In this document: positions 15,774 to 25,900 of the stretch, piece after piece
Position numbering within the stretch: the first letter of the stretch is position 1
Layout of the letters: every line of letters begins with the position of its first letter
From: Planctomycetaceae bacterium
GTDB lineage: Bacteria > Planctomycetota > Phycisphaerae > Phycisphaerales > SM1A02
Assembly (NCBI GenBank): GCA_002685335.1
Contig: NYWY01000071.1
Location: 1-26,058, forward strand
Direction of reading: 5' to 3'
Length of the DNA stretch: 26,058 nt
Notes under the pieces: generated by a model
What the model was told of the DNA's origin: nothing
Seen by the model: only the letters and a program-made list of their open reading frames with translations
The model's database searches: none
Position numbers and translations under genes: made by a program

Positions 15774-15817
15774 CGGCCGAAATGCTCGTCGCGAGTCCGC
15801 CGCCGAATCGGAAGGGG

Positions 15818-17434
15818 TCAATCCGACCCGACCGCTCGGTCGTAGAACCCTCCGAGGTCGTGATCCAGAGCCTCGCGGCTCTCTTCGTGCACGTACATCA
15901 TGTGGCCCGCGGGGTAGTAGGTCCGTTCGATGCGTTCGCGATCGGCAGGCTCGAGTTCGAGATGATCGAAGACCCAGTCCGCCGCGAAAGGCGGCGTGGC
16001 CATGTCGTACCATCCTCCGGCGTGGAACACGAGAAGATCCGGGTTGCGGACCATCGCCGAACGAAGATCCGAGGCCACGTCGACGTACCGGTTCTCCCAG
16101 TTGGAATAATCCCAGGGGTGGACCCGGCCGGTGAGGATCTCGTACGGGAGATCACTCTGGAATCCAAGTTCCCGACGCACGTAGTCGTTGAGCGCCGCGG
16201 TGTACGGGCCGCGGATCGCGTCCATGCTCGGATCGAAGTCCGGCGACTGCCCCGCCGCCCGAACGTCCCGTCCCTTGAACCTCGAATCGAGTCGGCCGAC
16301 GGTCTCCCGCGCGGATCGCAGCAGTTCCTTCTGGAACGGCCCACCCCAGATTCGAAGGTCCCAGTCCTCGATGAACCCGGGCTCGAGGCCCGTGAGTTCC
16401 GCGAGACCGGCGACCACCGCGGTGCGATCCTCCCGGGACAACGTGGTTCCCGCGGCCAGGGCGGGGAGGTAGCGATCCATCGCGAATCGCTCCGCCGCTT
16501 CGACCACCGACTCCAACGTGGGATGACGTTCCCGGTCGACCCGCCCGTGATACCAGCCGGTGGCGGCGTACGTGGGCAGAAACAGGACGTCGGGAAGAAT
16601 GTTGGCACGGTTGAACCGAAGGGTCCCGAAATCCAGCACGCTGGAGATCAGGACCACCCCGTTGAGGAACATCCCATGTCGAGACTGGAGTTCGTCGGCC
16701 AGCCAGGCGGCTCGAGTGGTTCCGTAACTCTCGCCCGCGATGAACTTCGGGGAGCCCCATCGCTGGTTCCGGGTGGTCCAGAGTCGGATGAATTCCGCGA
16801 CCGATCGCCCATCCCGCTCCAGGCCGTGGAAGTCATGGTGATCCACGCCGTCCTCGGCCCGGCTGTACCCGGTGCTGACGGGATCGATGAACACGAGATC
16901 ACTTCGATCCAGCAGCGTCGCCTCGTTGTCCACCAGTCCCCAGGGTGGAGGCGTCAAGGCGCCAGCGTCTCCCATCTCGACCCGGCGTGGTCCCCACGCC
17001 CCCAGATGCAACCAGACCGAACTCGATCCGGGGCCACCGTTGAAGCAGAAGGTGACCGGCCGGGTCGCGGGAGCATACGGCATCCACTGCTCGGTTTCTT
17101 CCGCGTCGGATGACGAGGAATGATGCGGCTCGAGTCGTTCGTAGGAGACGAAGAAGATCCTCGCCTTCACCTCTCCGTCGGGATCGTCGAAGAGCGGCAG
17201 GGTGCCGGCGGTGGCGCGATACCGGATCCGTTCCCCATCCTTCTCGATCTCATGCTCGGTCACCGAATCGACATCGGGCAGGAGCACCGGTGTCGTGACG
17301 TCCTCCGAAGGATCGGGGGTTTCGTGCACGACGTCGCCGTCGTCGGGAATCGCGAACGCCGTGGATGAAGTGAGGAGGGAGAAGATCGCCATCAGGCCGA
17401 GAGCGAGCGCACCGATTCGGAAGGATCGAGTCAT
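15818..17434 (-). CDS. Exported S10-family serine carboxypeptidase
   Basis: The product is 538 residues. An N-terminal signal peptide is clear (MTRSFRIGALALGLMAIFSL..., cleavage probably after AFA at 28). The S10 fold shows FNGGPGSSSVWLHLGAWGPR (131-150, oxyanion region), DPVSTGYSRA (184-193), nucleophile Ser236 in GESYG, Asp477 in WYDMATP and His511 in YPAGHMMY, so the catalytic triad is complete. The family cleaves C-terminal residues at acidic pH; bacterial members are secreted scavenging peptidases. AGGA lies 7 nt before ATG 17434. The stop of the lectin-like gene is 47 nt upstream on the same strand, so the two exported proteins may be co-transcribed. A large inverted repeat lies downstream. 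Confidence 0.94.
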   Translation of the reverse strand: MTRSFRIGALALGLMAIFSLLTSSTAFAIPDDGDVVHETPDPSEDVTTPVLLPDVDSVTEHEIEKDGERIRYRATAGTLPLFDDPDGEVKARIFFVSYERLEPHHSSSSDAEETEQWMPYAPATRPVTFCFNGGPGSSSVWLHLGAWGPRRVEMGDAGALTPPPWGLVDNEATLLDRSDLVFIDPVSTGYSRAEDGVDHHDFHGLERDGRSVAEFIRLWTTRNQRWGSPKFIAGESYGTTRAAWLADELQSRHGMFLNGVVLISSVLDFGTLRFNRANILPDVLFLPTYAATGWYHGRVDRERHPTLESVVEAAERFAMDRYLPALAAGTTLSREDRTAVVAGLAELTGLEPGFIEDWDLRIWGGPFQKELLRSARETVGRLDSRFKGRDVRAAGQSPDFDPSMDAIRGPYTAALNDYVRRELGFQSDLPYEILTGRVHPWDYSNWENRYVDVASDLRSAMVRNPDLLVFHAGGWYDMATPPFAADWVFDHLELEPADRERIERTYYPAGHMMYVHEESREALDHDLGGFYDRAVGSD

Positions 17435-17481
17435 GCCACGATCCTACCACTCGCGCCGATCCTGCAGCCGAATCAGGTCGT

Positions 17482-19200
17482 TCAGAAGCAGGGACCCCAG
17501 CCGACGAGCAGGAGTCCCACATCGGGACCCGAGACCTGTCCATCGCCGTTGAGGTCGGCGACGCACCCACCACAGATTCCCCACTCGACCAGCATCACAC
17601 CGAAATCGGTGCCGTCGGTCTGGCCGTCGCCATTGAGATCGGACGGGCAGTCGGGACCCTCATCCTCGAATTCGACGATGAAGGAACGCCCGAGGGTGGT
17701 ATCCGGCTGGTCGTTGAACGTGGGTGCCGGTCCGCTGCCGAAGCCCGCCCCCATCGCCGCGATCGTGCCATCGCCACTCGGTTCCCCCAGGAGCCATCCG
17801 TCGTAGGTCAGTGGCTCACCACCGAGCCAGGTCCAGAGGCCACCGATGTTCTCCAGCCCGATCATCGGACCGACGTTGATCGCTCCGACGGTCGGCTGGC
17901 TCCAGAGCGCGGTGAAGACCATCAGGTTCTGCTGGACCCAGAGTCGTTCCTCGTCCGTCTCGAAGGTCGCCAGGCGACCACCGGCATCCTCCGCCATCTG
18001 TCGCGCGGTGTTCCAGTCGACCTCGGGGAACACGATCATCGGTTGATACCGGTGGCCGTTGCCCCCGGCCGCGGTGGTCCACACCACGCCGTCGTCGAAT
18101 CCAGGATCCGTGTCGAATTCCAGCACCACCTGACCGAAGTCGGCGTCGAAGCAGTCATTCCATTCACCATTGCTGTACAGCTCGCCGAAGTCCTCGGGCG
18201 ACGGATTGTCATTCGGTTCGCCCGCCCGCCAGTTCGTCCACTTCAGGGGCTCTCCGCTGATCCAGCCCCAGCCGCCGGAAGGCTCGGCGGCCTGCGGGTC
18301 CTGGACGAGACCGAACGCGGCTCGGTCGTAGATGCCGGGATCCGAGACCCGGGCGAAGTCGCGGACGAATTCGGATTCTCCGATCGAGGTCGTGGACGCG
18401 AGGGCACCGCCGAAACGTGCCGCTTCCGCCTGCACCTTTTCGAAGGTCGAGTCCTCGGCGATCGCGATCACGCCGTACCCGTGATCGTTTCCGCCATCGG
18501 CGGTCGACCAGACCGGAACGATCCGGGTGGGATACGGAGGAGGCAGTTCGCCGTAGGTGATCGAGAGCGTGCCCCCGCCAGTGGCCGTGCCGTAACCGCC
18601 GACCCGGATCACGTAACTCTCACCCGCGACCGTCTGAAAGGTCATCAGCGAAGAGAATTCCGGACAATCCGGCCCATCATCGTTGCATGCGATCAGCGTT
18701 CCGCCGCAATCGAGATACGCCGCGAGCCGCGAGTCGTAATCGATGGTGCCGCAGGTCGAGACCGTCACCCCGGTGGCCTCGCCCGGATCGATTCGGAACC
18801 AGATGTCGGGCGCGAACTCCACCCCGAATCCTTCATTGCATTCATCCGGCAGCGGCGGACCGTCCAGGGTCGCCCCCACGGTCGAATAGATCGTCGTCCC
18901 TTCCCCGATCAGAATCGCGTCGGCACACGCATCGTTCGGCTGGTCACCGTCACCGCCGCCGCCGTCGTCGTCGCACGTGTCGAGGGCGAAGGCGACGCAC
19001 GCGTCATCCCAGATCCCCTCGCAGCAGAATGGATCGAGGCCACAGACCGCCTGGCAACATTCCAGGTCTTCGCAACCCGGACTCCCATTCGACTCATCGC
19101 AGGCACCGGACGCGGGGTCACCGCAGGGATCACCGGCGACGGCGATCATCGCGGGCGTCAGAACAGCGGCGAGAACGAACGATCGAGTCTTACGAAACAT
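17482..19200 (-). CDS. Secreted multidomain protein: Cys-rich module, two C-type-lectin-like domains, dockerin-like tail
   Basis: The start is ATG 19200, which has GGAG 7 nt upstream and opens a signal peptide (MFRKTRSFVLAAVLTPAMIA, cleavage about 22). The open frame to 19425 adds 75 residues with no export logic. The 572-residue product has a ten-Cys module at 26-76 (CCQAVC, DPFCC, GIWDDAC), then a Gly/Asp linker. A prepeptidase-C-terminal-like beta domain spans about 88-216. Two C-type-lectin-like domains follow: about 239-362 (WTNWRAGEPNDN, NGEWNDC) and about 382-511 (WTWLGGEPLTYDGWLLGEPS). The tail has two EF-hand-like loops, DLNGDGQTDG (521-530) and DLNGDGQVSG (549-558), each followed by a WG-Cys end (EWGIC, GWGPC), as in planctomycete dockerin-like sequences. 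It is probably a cell-surface carbohydrate- or protein-binding factor; the ligand is unknown. Confidence 0.85.
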   Translation of the reverse strand: MFRKTRSFVLAAVLTPAMIAVAGDPCGDPASGACDESNGSPGCEDLECCQAVCGLDPFCCEGIWDDACVAFALDTCDDDGGGGDGDQPNDACADAILIGEGTTIYSTVGATLDGPPLPDECNEGFGVEFAPDIWFRIDPGEATGVTVSTCGTIDYDSRLAAYLDCGGTLIACNDDGPDCPEFSSLMTFQTVAGESYVIRVGGYGTATGGGTLSITYGELPPPYPTRIVPVWSTADGGNDHGYGVIAIAEDSTFEKVQAEAARFGGALASTTSIGESEFVRDFARVSDPGIYDRAAFGLVQDPQAAEPSGGWGWISGEPLKWTNWRAGEPNDNPSPEDFGELYSNGEWNDCFDADFGQVVLEFDTDPGFDDGVVWTTAAGGNGHRYQPMIVFPEVDWNTARQMAEDAGGRLATFETDEERLWVQQNLMVFTALWSQPTVGAINVGPMIGLENIGGLWTWLGGEPLTYDGWLLGEPSGDGTIAAMGAGFGSGPAPTFNDQPDTTLGRSFIVEFEDEGPDCPSDLNGDGQTDGTDFGVMLVEWGICGGCVADLNGDGQVSGPDVGLLLVGWGPCF

Positions 19201-19234
19201 GGGGGGGCTCCGGATGATGCGAGGGAACTCCTCG

Positions 19235-19263
19235 TATCGATTTCCTCCAAGATATGCCGTCAA
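19235..19263 (-). promoter_or_regulatory. Candidate promoter of the lectin-like gene
   Basis: On the minus strand TTGACG (19263-19258), 5/6 to the -35 consensus, is followed after 17 nt by TCGATA (19240-19235), a weak -10. The start site would lie near 19228, giving a leader of about 28 nt before ATG 19200. Position and spacing are good; the -10 match is poor. Confidence 0.3.
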
Positions 19264-19384
19264 TGCTGAATCTCGGCATCCCAGATCCACGGTTTTGCCG
19301 GAAAGACCTGCCGCCGATAACCGTCCAGTCAGAGATCGGACTCGCTCAATGGACGCCTTGAACTCGGATAGTCTTCCGCATCCT

Positions 19385-19420
19385 CTCAAACACCCGTTTG
19401 AGACACGCGTTTGAATCGTG
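19385..19420 (+). promoter_or_regulatory. Palindromic operator upstream of tetR
   Basis: CTCAAAC (19385-19391) and GTTTGAG (19396-19402) are perfect inverted 7-mers around ACCC. The core CGTTTGA recurs at 19408-19414, 13 nt after its first copy at 19395, inside a second partial dyad CACG...CGTG (19404-19420). The element lies 18-53 nt before the tetR start and just downstream of a -10-like GATAGT (19367-19372). Autorepression of the efflux operon by the TetR protein is the natural reading. Confidence 0.6.
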
Positions 19421-19437
19421 CCCATCGGACGACCGTC

Positions 19438-20067
19438 ATGTCATCACGAGACGACATCCTCGACGCTGCGACCCGACTCTTCGCGGACCAGGGCTACGAC
19501 GGAACCGGGGTGCGTGAGATCTGTGCCGCCGCCACTGCGAACGTCGCGGCCATCAACTATCACTTCGGCGGCAAGGCGGCGCTCTACCACGAAGTCGTCA
19601 AACGAGCCTACGAAGCCTCCCGATCGAATCCGATGCCCTCGCTCGCGGATCACCCCGCCGACGCCGAGGAAGCACTCGCGGCCTGGATCTCCTGGTACGT
19701 GGATCGGGGCATCGACGGCCGTGATGATCCAGCCCGGCATCTGCTGCTCAAGGAAGCCGCCAATCCGACGCCCGAACTCGAGGACGTCGTCCACTCCGTG
19801 CTTCACCCCGTCTATCAGGGACTCGAACAGATCGTGGGATCGCTTCTTCCGTCGACGGTCGACGCCCGCACCCTGAAGATCCAGTGCCTCTCGATTCTCG
19901 GCCAGTGCCTCATCCATCGCGTCTGTCGGGAGATGATCGATCGGCTTCCGGTATCACCGTCACTGGGCCCCGAAGACGCCGACGCGATCAGCACCGTGGT
20001 CACCGCCAATTCGCTCGCGGCCCTCGCTTCCGCCCGCCACACCCTCTCCCCGGAAATGACGTCGTGA
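19438..20067 (+). CDS. TetR-family regulator, CecR-like, of the efflux operon
   Basis: The product is 209 residues. The N-terminal helix-turn-helix runs through about residues 5-50: DDILDAATRLFADQGYDGTG, then VREICAAATANVAAINYHF and GGKAALYHEVV. The AAINYHFGGKAALYHEV wording is that of the CecR/YbiH branch. The all-helical C-terminal domain should bind an inducer. ATG 19438 is preferred over an in-frame TTG at 19411, because the latter overlaps the operator. The ribosome site is weak. Its stop overlaps the next gene's GTG start (GTGA), placing it as first gene of the four-gene efflux operon. CecR of E. coli likewise sits beside HlyD-type efflux genes. The inducer is unknown. Confidence 0.92.
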   Translation: MSSRDDILDAATRLFADQGYDGTGVREICAAATANVAAINYHFGGKAALYHEVVKRAYEASRSNPMPSLADHPADAEEALAAWISWYVDRGIDGRDDPARHLLLKEAANPTPELEDVVHSVLHPVYQGLEQIVGSLLPSTVDARTLKIQCLSILGQCLIHRVCREMIDRLPVSPSLGPEDADAISTVVTANSLAALASARHTLSPEMTS

Positions 20068-21596
20068 GCATCCACCGCAGGGCGATCCTGACGCTGACAT
20101 CACGAGATGCACTCGGAAGATGCGGGTTCACCGCGGCCGCCGTGCTGGTGATCGGTTGCTCCCCGCATGACCTTCGACCGGAGACCACTCCGGAAGTCCG
20201 GATACCCGAGACCTTCGCGACCGACTGGGATCCGGAGGTCGCCTCCCCGTCCGACTGGTGGAATTCCTTCGAGGATTCGGGCCTGAGCGAGGCGATCGAC
20301 ACCGCGTTCCAGGGGAATCTCGGACTTCGGCAGGCCTGGGCGAGACTCGCCCAGTCTCAAGCCCAGGCCGGGGTGAGCGGCTCCTTCCTCTACCCGCAGG
20401 TCGATCTCAACGCGGGAGCCGGTCGATCCAAGAACGTCTTCGACGTCACCGGCCAGCAGTTCTTCGACAACCGGTATTCGGTCGGCCTCGGGCTCAGCTG
20501 GGAACTCGACCTCTGGCGGAAGATCGCGAACCGGGCCGAGGCCGCGACCCTCCTGGCGGTGGCGAGTCGCGACGACGCGGAAACCACCGCCCTTCTCCTC
20601 TCGGGAAGCGTGGCCGACGCGTGGTTCTCGATCCAGGCCCAGGCCGCGCTGGTCGGACTGCTCGAGATCCAGATCACGTCAAGCCGAACGCTGCTCGAAC
20701 TCGTGGAACTCCGATACGGCCGAGGGGTGGGTACCGCCCTTCAGGTCCTCCAGCAACGACTGCAGGTCGAGTCGGTCGAATCGGAGGTGCCCGACATCCT
20801 GATTCGACTCGCCACCGCCCGGAACGAACTCGCGGTGCTGATCGGCGTCCCCCCCTCGCTGCTGGTCGAGACCGGACTGGAACCGGGCGATCTTCTGCCG
20901 CCTCTTCCTCCGACCCCCCGACTGCCTTCTCCACGTCAACTTCTCGAACGTCGACCCGACCTGAGAGCGTCACTCGCCCGGGTCGCGGCGGCAGATCGTG
21001 AAGTCGCGGTCTCCGTCGCGGACATGCTTCCGTCGATCAGACTTTCTCTCTCGGGCGGTTTTCAATCGGGCAAGGGCGCGACGCTCCTGGACGAACCGAT
21101 CTGGAGCATCGCGGGCAATCTGGTCCAACCCTTCTTCGACGCCGGCCGACGCGGGGCCGAGGTCGATCGGCGAGAAGCGATCCTGCGAGAACGCCTGGAA
21201 TCCTTCAGCGAACGATTTCTGGTGGCGCTCCGGGAGGTCGAAGATGCACTCGTCCGGGAACGGAACCAGATCGTGCTGCTGGAGCAGGTTCGAAGCCAGG
21301 TGCGGACCGCCCGGGCCACGCTGGAGGAGAGCGAACTCCTCTTCGCCAACGGACAGATCGAATATCTCGACGTGATCACCGCCATCCAGTCGCTTCAACG
21401 ACTCGAACGACAGGAGATCGCGGTCCGGCAGGGACTTCTGTCCAATCGTGCCCGACTCCACCTCGCCCTCGGGGGTGACTGGACCCTGGATCTGAAACCA
21501 CCGCTGGAACGCCCGCTCGCACCGCCGGCGGATTCCGAAGACCAGACCGATGCCGGTCTCGACGCCGTGACCACCATTTCGGAAGCCGACGCATGA
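20064..21596 (+). CDS. NodT-family outer-membrane efflux lipoprotein (TolC/OprM-like)
   Basis: The GTG at 20064 shares GTGA with the tetR stop and is preferred because it begins the N-terminal signal; product 510 residues. A lipobox V-I-G-C puts the lipidated Cys at residue 32, after a hydrophobic stretch at 22-31. The mature part begins with PSDWWNSFEDSGLSEAIDTA and continues with two OEP repeats typical of the family: LAQSQAQAGVSGSFLYPQVD in the first, and the RPDLRASLARVAAADREV, ADMLPSIRLSLSGG segment in the second. It would form the trimeric outer-membrane and periplasmic channel of the tripartite pump. The next gene overlaps its stop by ATGA. Confidence 0.93.
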   Translation: MSIHRRAILTLTSRDALGRCGFTAAAVLVIGCSPHDLRPETTPEVRIPETFATDWDPEVASPSDWWNSFEDSGLSEAIDTAFQGNLGLRQAWARLAQSQAQAGVSGSFLYPQVDLNAGAGRSKNVFDVTGQQFFDNRYSVGLGLSWELDLWRKIANRAEAATLLAVASRDDAETTALLLSGSVADAWFSIQAQAALVGLLEIQITSSRTLLELVELRYGRGVGTALQVLQQRLQVESVESEVPDILIRLATARNELAVLIGVPPSLLVETGLEPGDLLPPLPPTPRLPSPRQLLERRPDLRASLARVAAADREVAVSVADMLPSIRLSLSGGFQSGKGATLLDEPIWSIAGNLVQPFFDAGRRGAEVDRREAILRERLESFSERFLVALREVEDALVRERNQIVLLEQVRSQVRTARATLEESELLFANGQIEYLDVITAIQSLQRLERQEIAVRQGLLSNRARLHLALGGDWTLDLKPPLERPLAPPADSEDQTDAGLDAVTTISEADA

Positions 21597-22909
21597 AAAC
21601 CGATTCCTCCGAAAACCCCATGAACGACGCTCCGAAGACGACCTCCTCACCCCCGGCGGCGATTCGATCGACCATCGCCCTGCTCCGCTTCATGCTCCCC
21701 GTGGTCGTGCTTGTGATCGCGGTGCTGGGAGCGATGTACCTCCTGCAGTCGCGCCCCGCGGCGACCCGGACCGAGACCGAGGCCCGCGCGACCCTGGTGG
21801 AGACCATCTTCGCATCCCCCGCCGACCAGACCGCGGAGATCACCGCCTACGGGACGGTCGAACCGCACCGAGAACTGCTGCTGCAGCCCCAGGTGGGTGG
21901 CCAGGTCGTGCGGATCAACGAGGGCCTTCGATCGGGCGGCCGGGTTCCCGCGGGCGAGATGCTCTTCATGATCGACCCGCGCGACTACCGGATCGCGATG
22001 ATCCAACGCGAGGCCGACGTCGCCAAGGCGGCGGTGGCGCTCCAGTTGGAAGAGGCCCGAGGTGATGTCGCGCAACGCGAGTGGGAACTGCTTCGAGATT
22101 CGATCAAGGCCTCCGATCAGAACGAGGGTCTCGCGCTTCGCGGACCGCAGAAGATCGAAAAGGAAGCCGCACTCGCCGCGGCCCGAGGCCGGCTCGAGAA
22201 GGCGGAACTCGATCTGGAGCGAACCACGATCTCCGCCCCCTTCAACGGCATCGTCCTCGCCGACGACATCGAAATCGGCCAGGTGGTGTCACCGCAGACC
22301 CGGGCCGCGACCATCGCCGGCACCGACCGCTTCGACGTGATGGTCTCGGTCCCCCTCGACAAGCTCGAGTGGATCCGAGCCGACCCCGCCGACCCCGAAG
22401 GGAATTCGACCGCCCGAATCATCCAGGAACTCGGGAACGGACGGACCGTGGTCCGGACCGGTCGGGTCGATCGAATCGTGGGCGAAGTCGAGCGATCCGG
22501 GCGACTCGCCAAGGTCCGCGTTCTGGTGGAGGATCCTCTGGGCCTCGAGCCGTCCACCGACGAAGCCCGTCCCGCACTCCCACTGCTCCTGGGAAGCTAC
22601 GTCCGGGTCGAGATCGACGGGCCCTCGTTCACCGACGCGGTCGAACTTCCGCGTTCGGTCATCCGTGACAACGGAAACATCTGGATCTTCGACCGGGACG
22701 GCCGACTGCAGATCCGGTCGTCGACGATCCTCGCCGGTCGCCCCGACACCGTCCTGGTCGAATCCTTCCTCCTCCCGGGAGAGGAGATCGTCTCCAGTCC
22801 CCTCCCATCCGCCCTGCCCGGCATGATGCTGGAGCGGATCGGATCCACGGGCCGTCCGGGCTCGAACGCCGAAGTGAACGACGCCGAAGTCGACCGAGGT
22901 GACGCGTGA
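21593..22909 (+). CDS. RND efflux periplasmic adaptor (HlyD/MexA-type membrane fusion protein)
   Basis: The product is 438 residues. A single N-terminal membrane anchor lies at about 33-52 (FMLPVVVLVIAVLGAMYLL). The lipoyl/barrel-sandwich half motif is GTVEPHRELLLQPQVGGQV (about 87-105), and the other half is TTISAPFNGIVLADDIEIGQ (about 211-230). Between them lies a shorter-than-usual helical hairpin with READVAKAAVALQLEEARGD. Beta-barrel and membrane-proximal domains follow, with LPRSVIRDNGNIWIFDRDG. It bridges the pump and the outer-membrane channel. The start is ATG 21593, overlapping the NodT-like stop. Its own stop overlaps the pump start (GTGA). Confidence 0.93.
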   Translation: MKTDSSENPMNDAPKTTSSPPAAIRSTIALLRFMLPVVVLVIAVLGAMYLLQSRPAATRTETEARATLVETIFASPADQTAEITAYGTVEPHRELLLQPQVGGQVVRINEGLRSGGRVPAGEMLFMIDPRDYRIAMIQREADVAKAAVALQLEEARGDVAQREWELLRDSIKASDQNEGLALRGPQKIEKEAALAAARGRLEKAELDLERTTISAPFNGIVLADDIEIGQVVSPQTRAATIAGTDRFDVMVSVPLDKLEWIRADPADPEGNSTARIIQELGNGRTVVRTGRVDRIVGEVERSGRLAKVRVLVEDPLGLEPSTDEARPALPLLLGSYVRVEIDGPSFTDAVELPRSVIRDNGNIWIFDRDGRLQIRSSTILAGRPDTVLVESFLLPGEEIVSSPLPSALPGMMLERIGSTGRPGSNAEVNDAEVDRGDA

Positions 22910-25900
22910 ATCGACGGAATCGGAAGGGCGGCGTGGTCGCCTGGATGGCAGGCCATCCGGTCGCGGCGAATCTGCTGATGCTCGCGCTGGTGATCGGTGG
23001 CCTCGCCACCGCCCTGCGGGTCAAGCAGGAGGTGTTCCCCGAGTTCACGCTCGACGTGGTCGGCGTGAGCGTCACCTATCCCGGTGCGAGTCCGGAGGAG
23101 ATCGAAGAAGGCATCGTCATCGTGATCGAGGATTCCGTTCGCGGCCTCGAAGGCGTGAAGAAGGTCACCAGTTCCTCCAGCGAAGGTCGCGGTTCGGTCA
23201 GCGTGGAACTTCTTCTCAACGCCGATCGGGACCGGGTGCTCGCCGACGTGAAGAATTCCGTCGACCGGATCACGACCTTTCCCGAGGACGCCGAAAGACC
23301 GATCGTGAGCCTGCTGGAAAACCGCAACCTCGTGATGAACCTCGCGGTCGCCGGTCCGGCCTCCGAGCGAGTCCTGCGAGAGACCGCGGAACGACTCCGC
23401 GACGATCTCTCCGCGACCGAGGGGATCACGCTGGTCCAGCTGGGCGCCGCCAAGCCCCTCGAGATCTCGATCGAGATTCCGCAATCGACGCTGCGGGCCT
23501 ACGGAATCACGTTGGAACAGGTTTCCGCGGAGATCCGCCGATCCGCCATCGATCTCCCCGCAGGCAGCCTGAAGACCGATGCGGGCGAGATCCTCTTCCG
23601 AACCACCGAACGTCGTGACTACGGCCGGGAATTCGCGGACATCGCGATCATCTCCAACCCAGACGGCTCCACCGTCCGACTCGGAGACGTGGCGGTGATC
23701 GTCGACGGCTTCGCCGATCTGGATCTTCAACCCGGCTTCAACGGGGAACCCGCGGCGACGGTGACGGTCTATCGGGTCGGAGACGAGACGCCACTTTCGG
23801 TCTCCGCCGCGGTGCTGCAGGCTCTGGACCAGTTCAGACTCTCCCTGCCGACGGGCCTGGTAGCGGAGGTGATCCGGGACGACTCGGTCGTCTATCGCCA
23901 GAGAATGGAGCTCCTGATCCGGAACGCGATCCTGGGTCTGGTGCTCGTGCTCCTGATGCTCGGGCTGTTCCTCGAGCCTCGACTCGCGTTCTGGGTGACC
24001 CTCGGCATTCCGATTTCGATCCTCGGGTCCTTCCTGTTCCTGAGCGGCACCAACGCCTCGCTCAACATGATCTCCCTCTTCGCGTTCATCGTGACGCTGG
24101 GAATCATCGTCGACGATGCGATCGTGGTGGGCGAAAACATCTACGAGAAGCGTGAACTGGGCATGCCCGCGCTCCAGGCCTCCATCGAGGGAGCGAGAGA
24201 GATCGCAGGTCCGATCACCTTCGCCATCCTCACCAACGTCGTCGCCTTCGCGCCGATGCTCTTCGTGCCCGGTGCGAGTGGCAAGTTGTTCATGCAGATC
24301 CCCGCGGTCGCGATCAGCGTGTTCATCGTGTCACTGATCGAGTCGCTCTTCATCCTGCCCGCGCATCTCGCCCATGCCACGCGGCCGAGTCTCTTCTGGC
24401 GGATCCTCGGAGTGCCGAGCACGGTCTTCGAGCGGGGCCTGAAGTGGTTCATCGCCCGGGCGTACGGTCCGACGGTCCTGCTGGCGATCCGCCAGCGGTA
24501 CACCACCATCGCGATCGGCACCGCCATGCTCATCCTTTCGGTGGCGGTGATCGCGAGCGGCAAGCTCCCCTTCACCTTTCTTCCGAAGATCGATGCGGAC
24601 TTCGTGAACGTGAATGCCCGACTTCCACTCGGCGTGCCGGTGGAACGAACGATCGCGGTCCAGGAACGTCTTCTCGCCGCCCTGGCCGAGACCATCGACG
24701 AATCCGGAGGCCAATCCGTGGTCCGGAGCATCTACGCGGTGCTCGGAAGCCAGGTGGGTGGATTCGGTCCGGTCGCCCGGTCCCAGAGCAGCGGAAGCAA
24801 TCTCCTCGGCATCCAGTTCGAAATGGTGCCCGAGGCCGACCGCGACATCGACGTCACCGAATTCGGGAGACGCTGGCGAGAGAACGCCGGTGATATCGCG
24901 GGAATCGAAACCATCTCCTTCAAGAGCGAGATCGGGCGAGCCACCGGGGCGGCGGTCGACGTGCAGCTCAGCCACCGGAACCCGGAGATTCTCAATGCGG
25001 CCAGCCTCGATCTCTCAAAGCGACTCACCTCCTTCGACGGTGTGACGGACATCGACTCGGGCGTCGCCCTCGGGAAACCCCAGTTCAACCTCGAACTCAC
25101 CCCTGAAGCCCGGAGCATGGGACTCACCGCCCGCGATCTCGCTCGTCAGACCCGCGCCTTCTTCTACGGGTCCGAAGCACTCCGGCAACAGCGTGGGCGG
25201 AACGAAGTCCGGGTCATGGTCCGCCTTCCCGCGGAAGAGCGAGAGACGCTCCACACGGTCGAGACCGCGATGCTTCAGACTCCCAACGGAGGGGAGATTC
25301 CATTCCGGGAGGCGGCCATCGCCTCCGAAGGCCGCGCCTACACCACGATCAAACGAACCGACGGACGTCGGGTCAATTCGGTCACCGCGGACGTCGACAC
25401 CGAGGTCGCCAACGGAAACGAGATCGCCGTGGCCCTCGAGACGGATGTCCTCCCCGAGATGATCCGAAGGTATCCGGGCCTCACATGGAGTTTCGAGGGG
25501 GAGCAGAGCGACCAGGCCGATTCACTCGCCAGCCTCGGACGTGGATTCGCGGCGGCCCTCTTCGTGATCTACGCCCTGCTGGCGATCCCCTTCCGAAGCT
25601 GGCTTCAGCCGCTCGTGGTCATGATCGCGATCCCCTTCGGCATCATCGGCGCGGTCTTCGGCCACCTGGTGATGGGATACGGTTTCAGCATCATCTCGAT
25701 CTTCGGCATCGTCGCCCTTTCGGGCGTGGTGGTGAACGACTCCCTGGTGCTCGTGGTGACGATCAATGAGATGCGACGGAAGCAACCGGAACTTCGACTC
25801 GCGGAGATCGTCACCGCCGCCGGACGCCGCCGTTTCCGACCGATCCTGCTGACCAGCGTCACCACCTTCTTCGGCCTGATGCCGATGGTGCTCGAAACGA

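Noticed and set aside
14062..17113. Long frames opposite the KamA-family gene (14062-15408) and the carboxypeptidase (15782-17113)
   Set aside because: Antisense shadows; catalytic motifs are all on the other strand.
18043..19269. 408-codon plus-strand frame opposite the lectin-like gene
   Set aside because: No signal, no domain; the minus strand has signal peptide, lectin-like and dockerin-like motifs.
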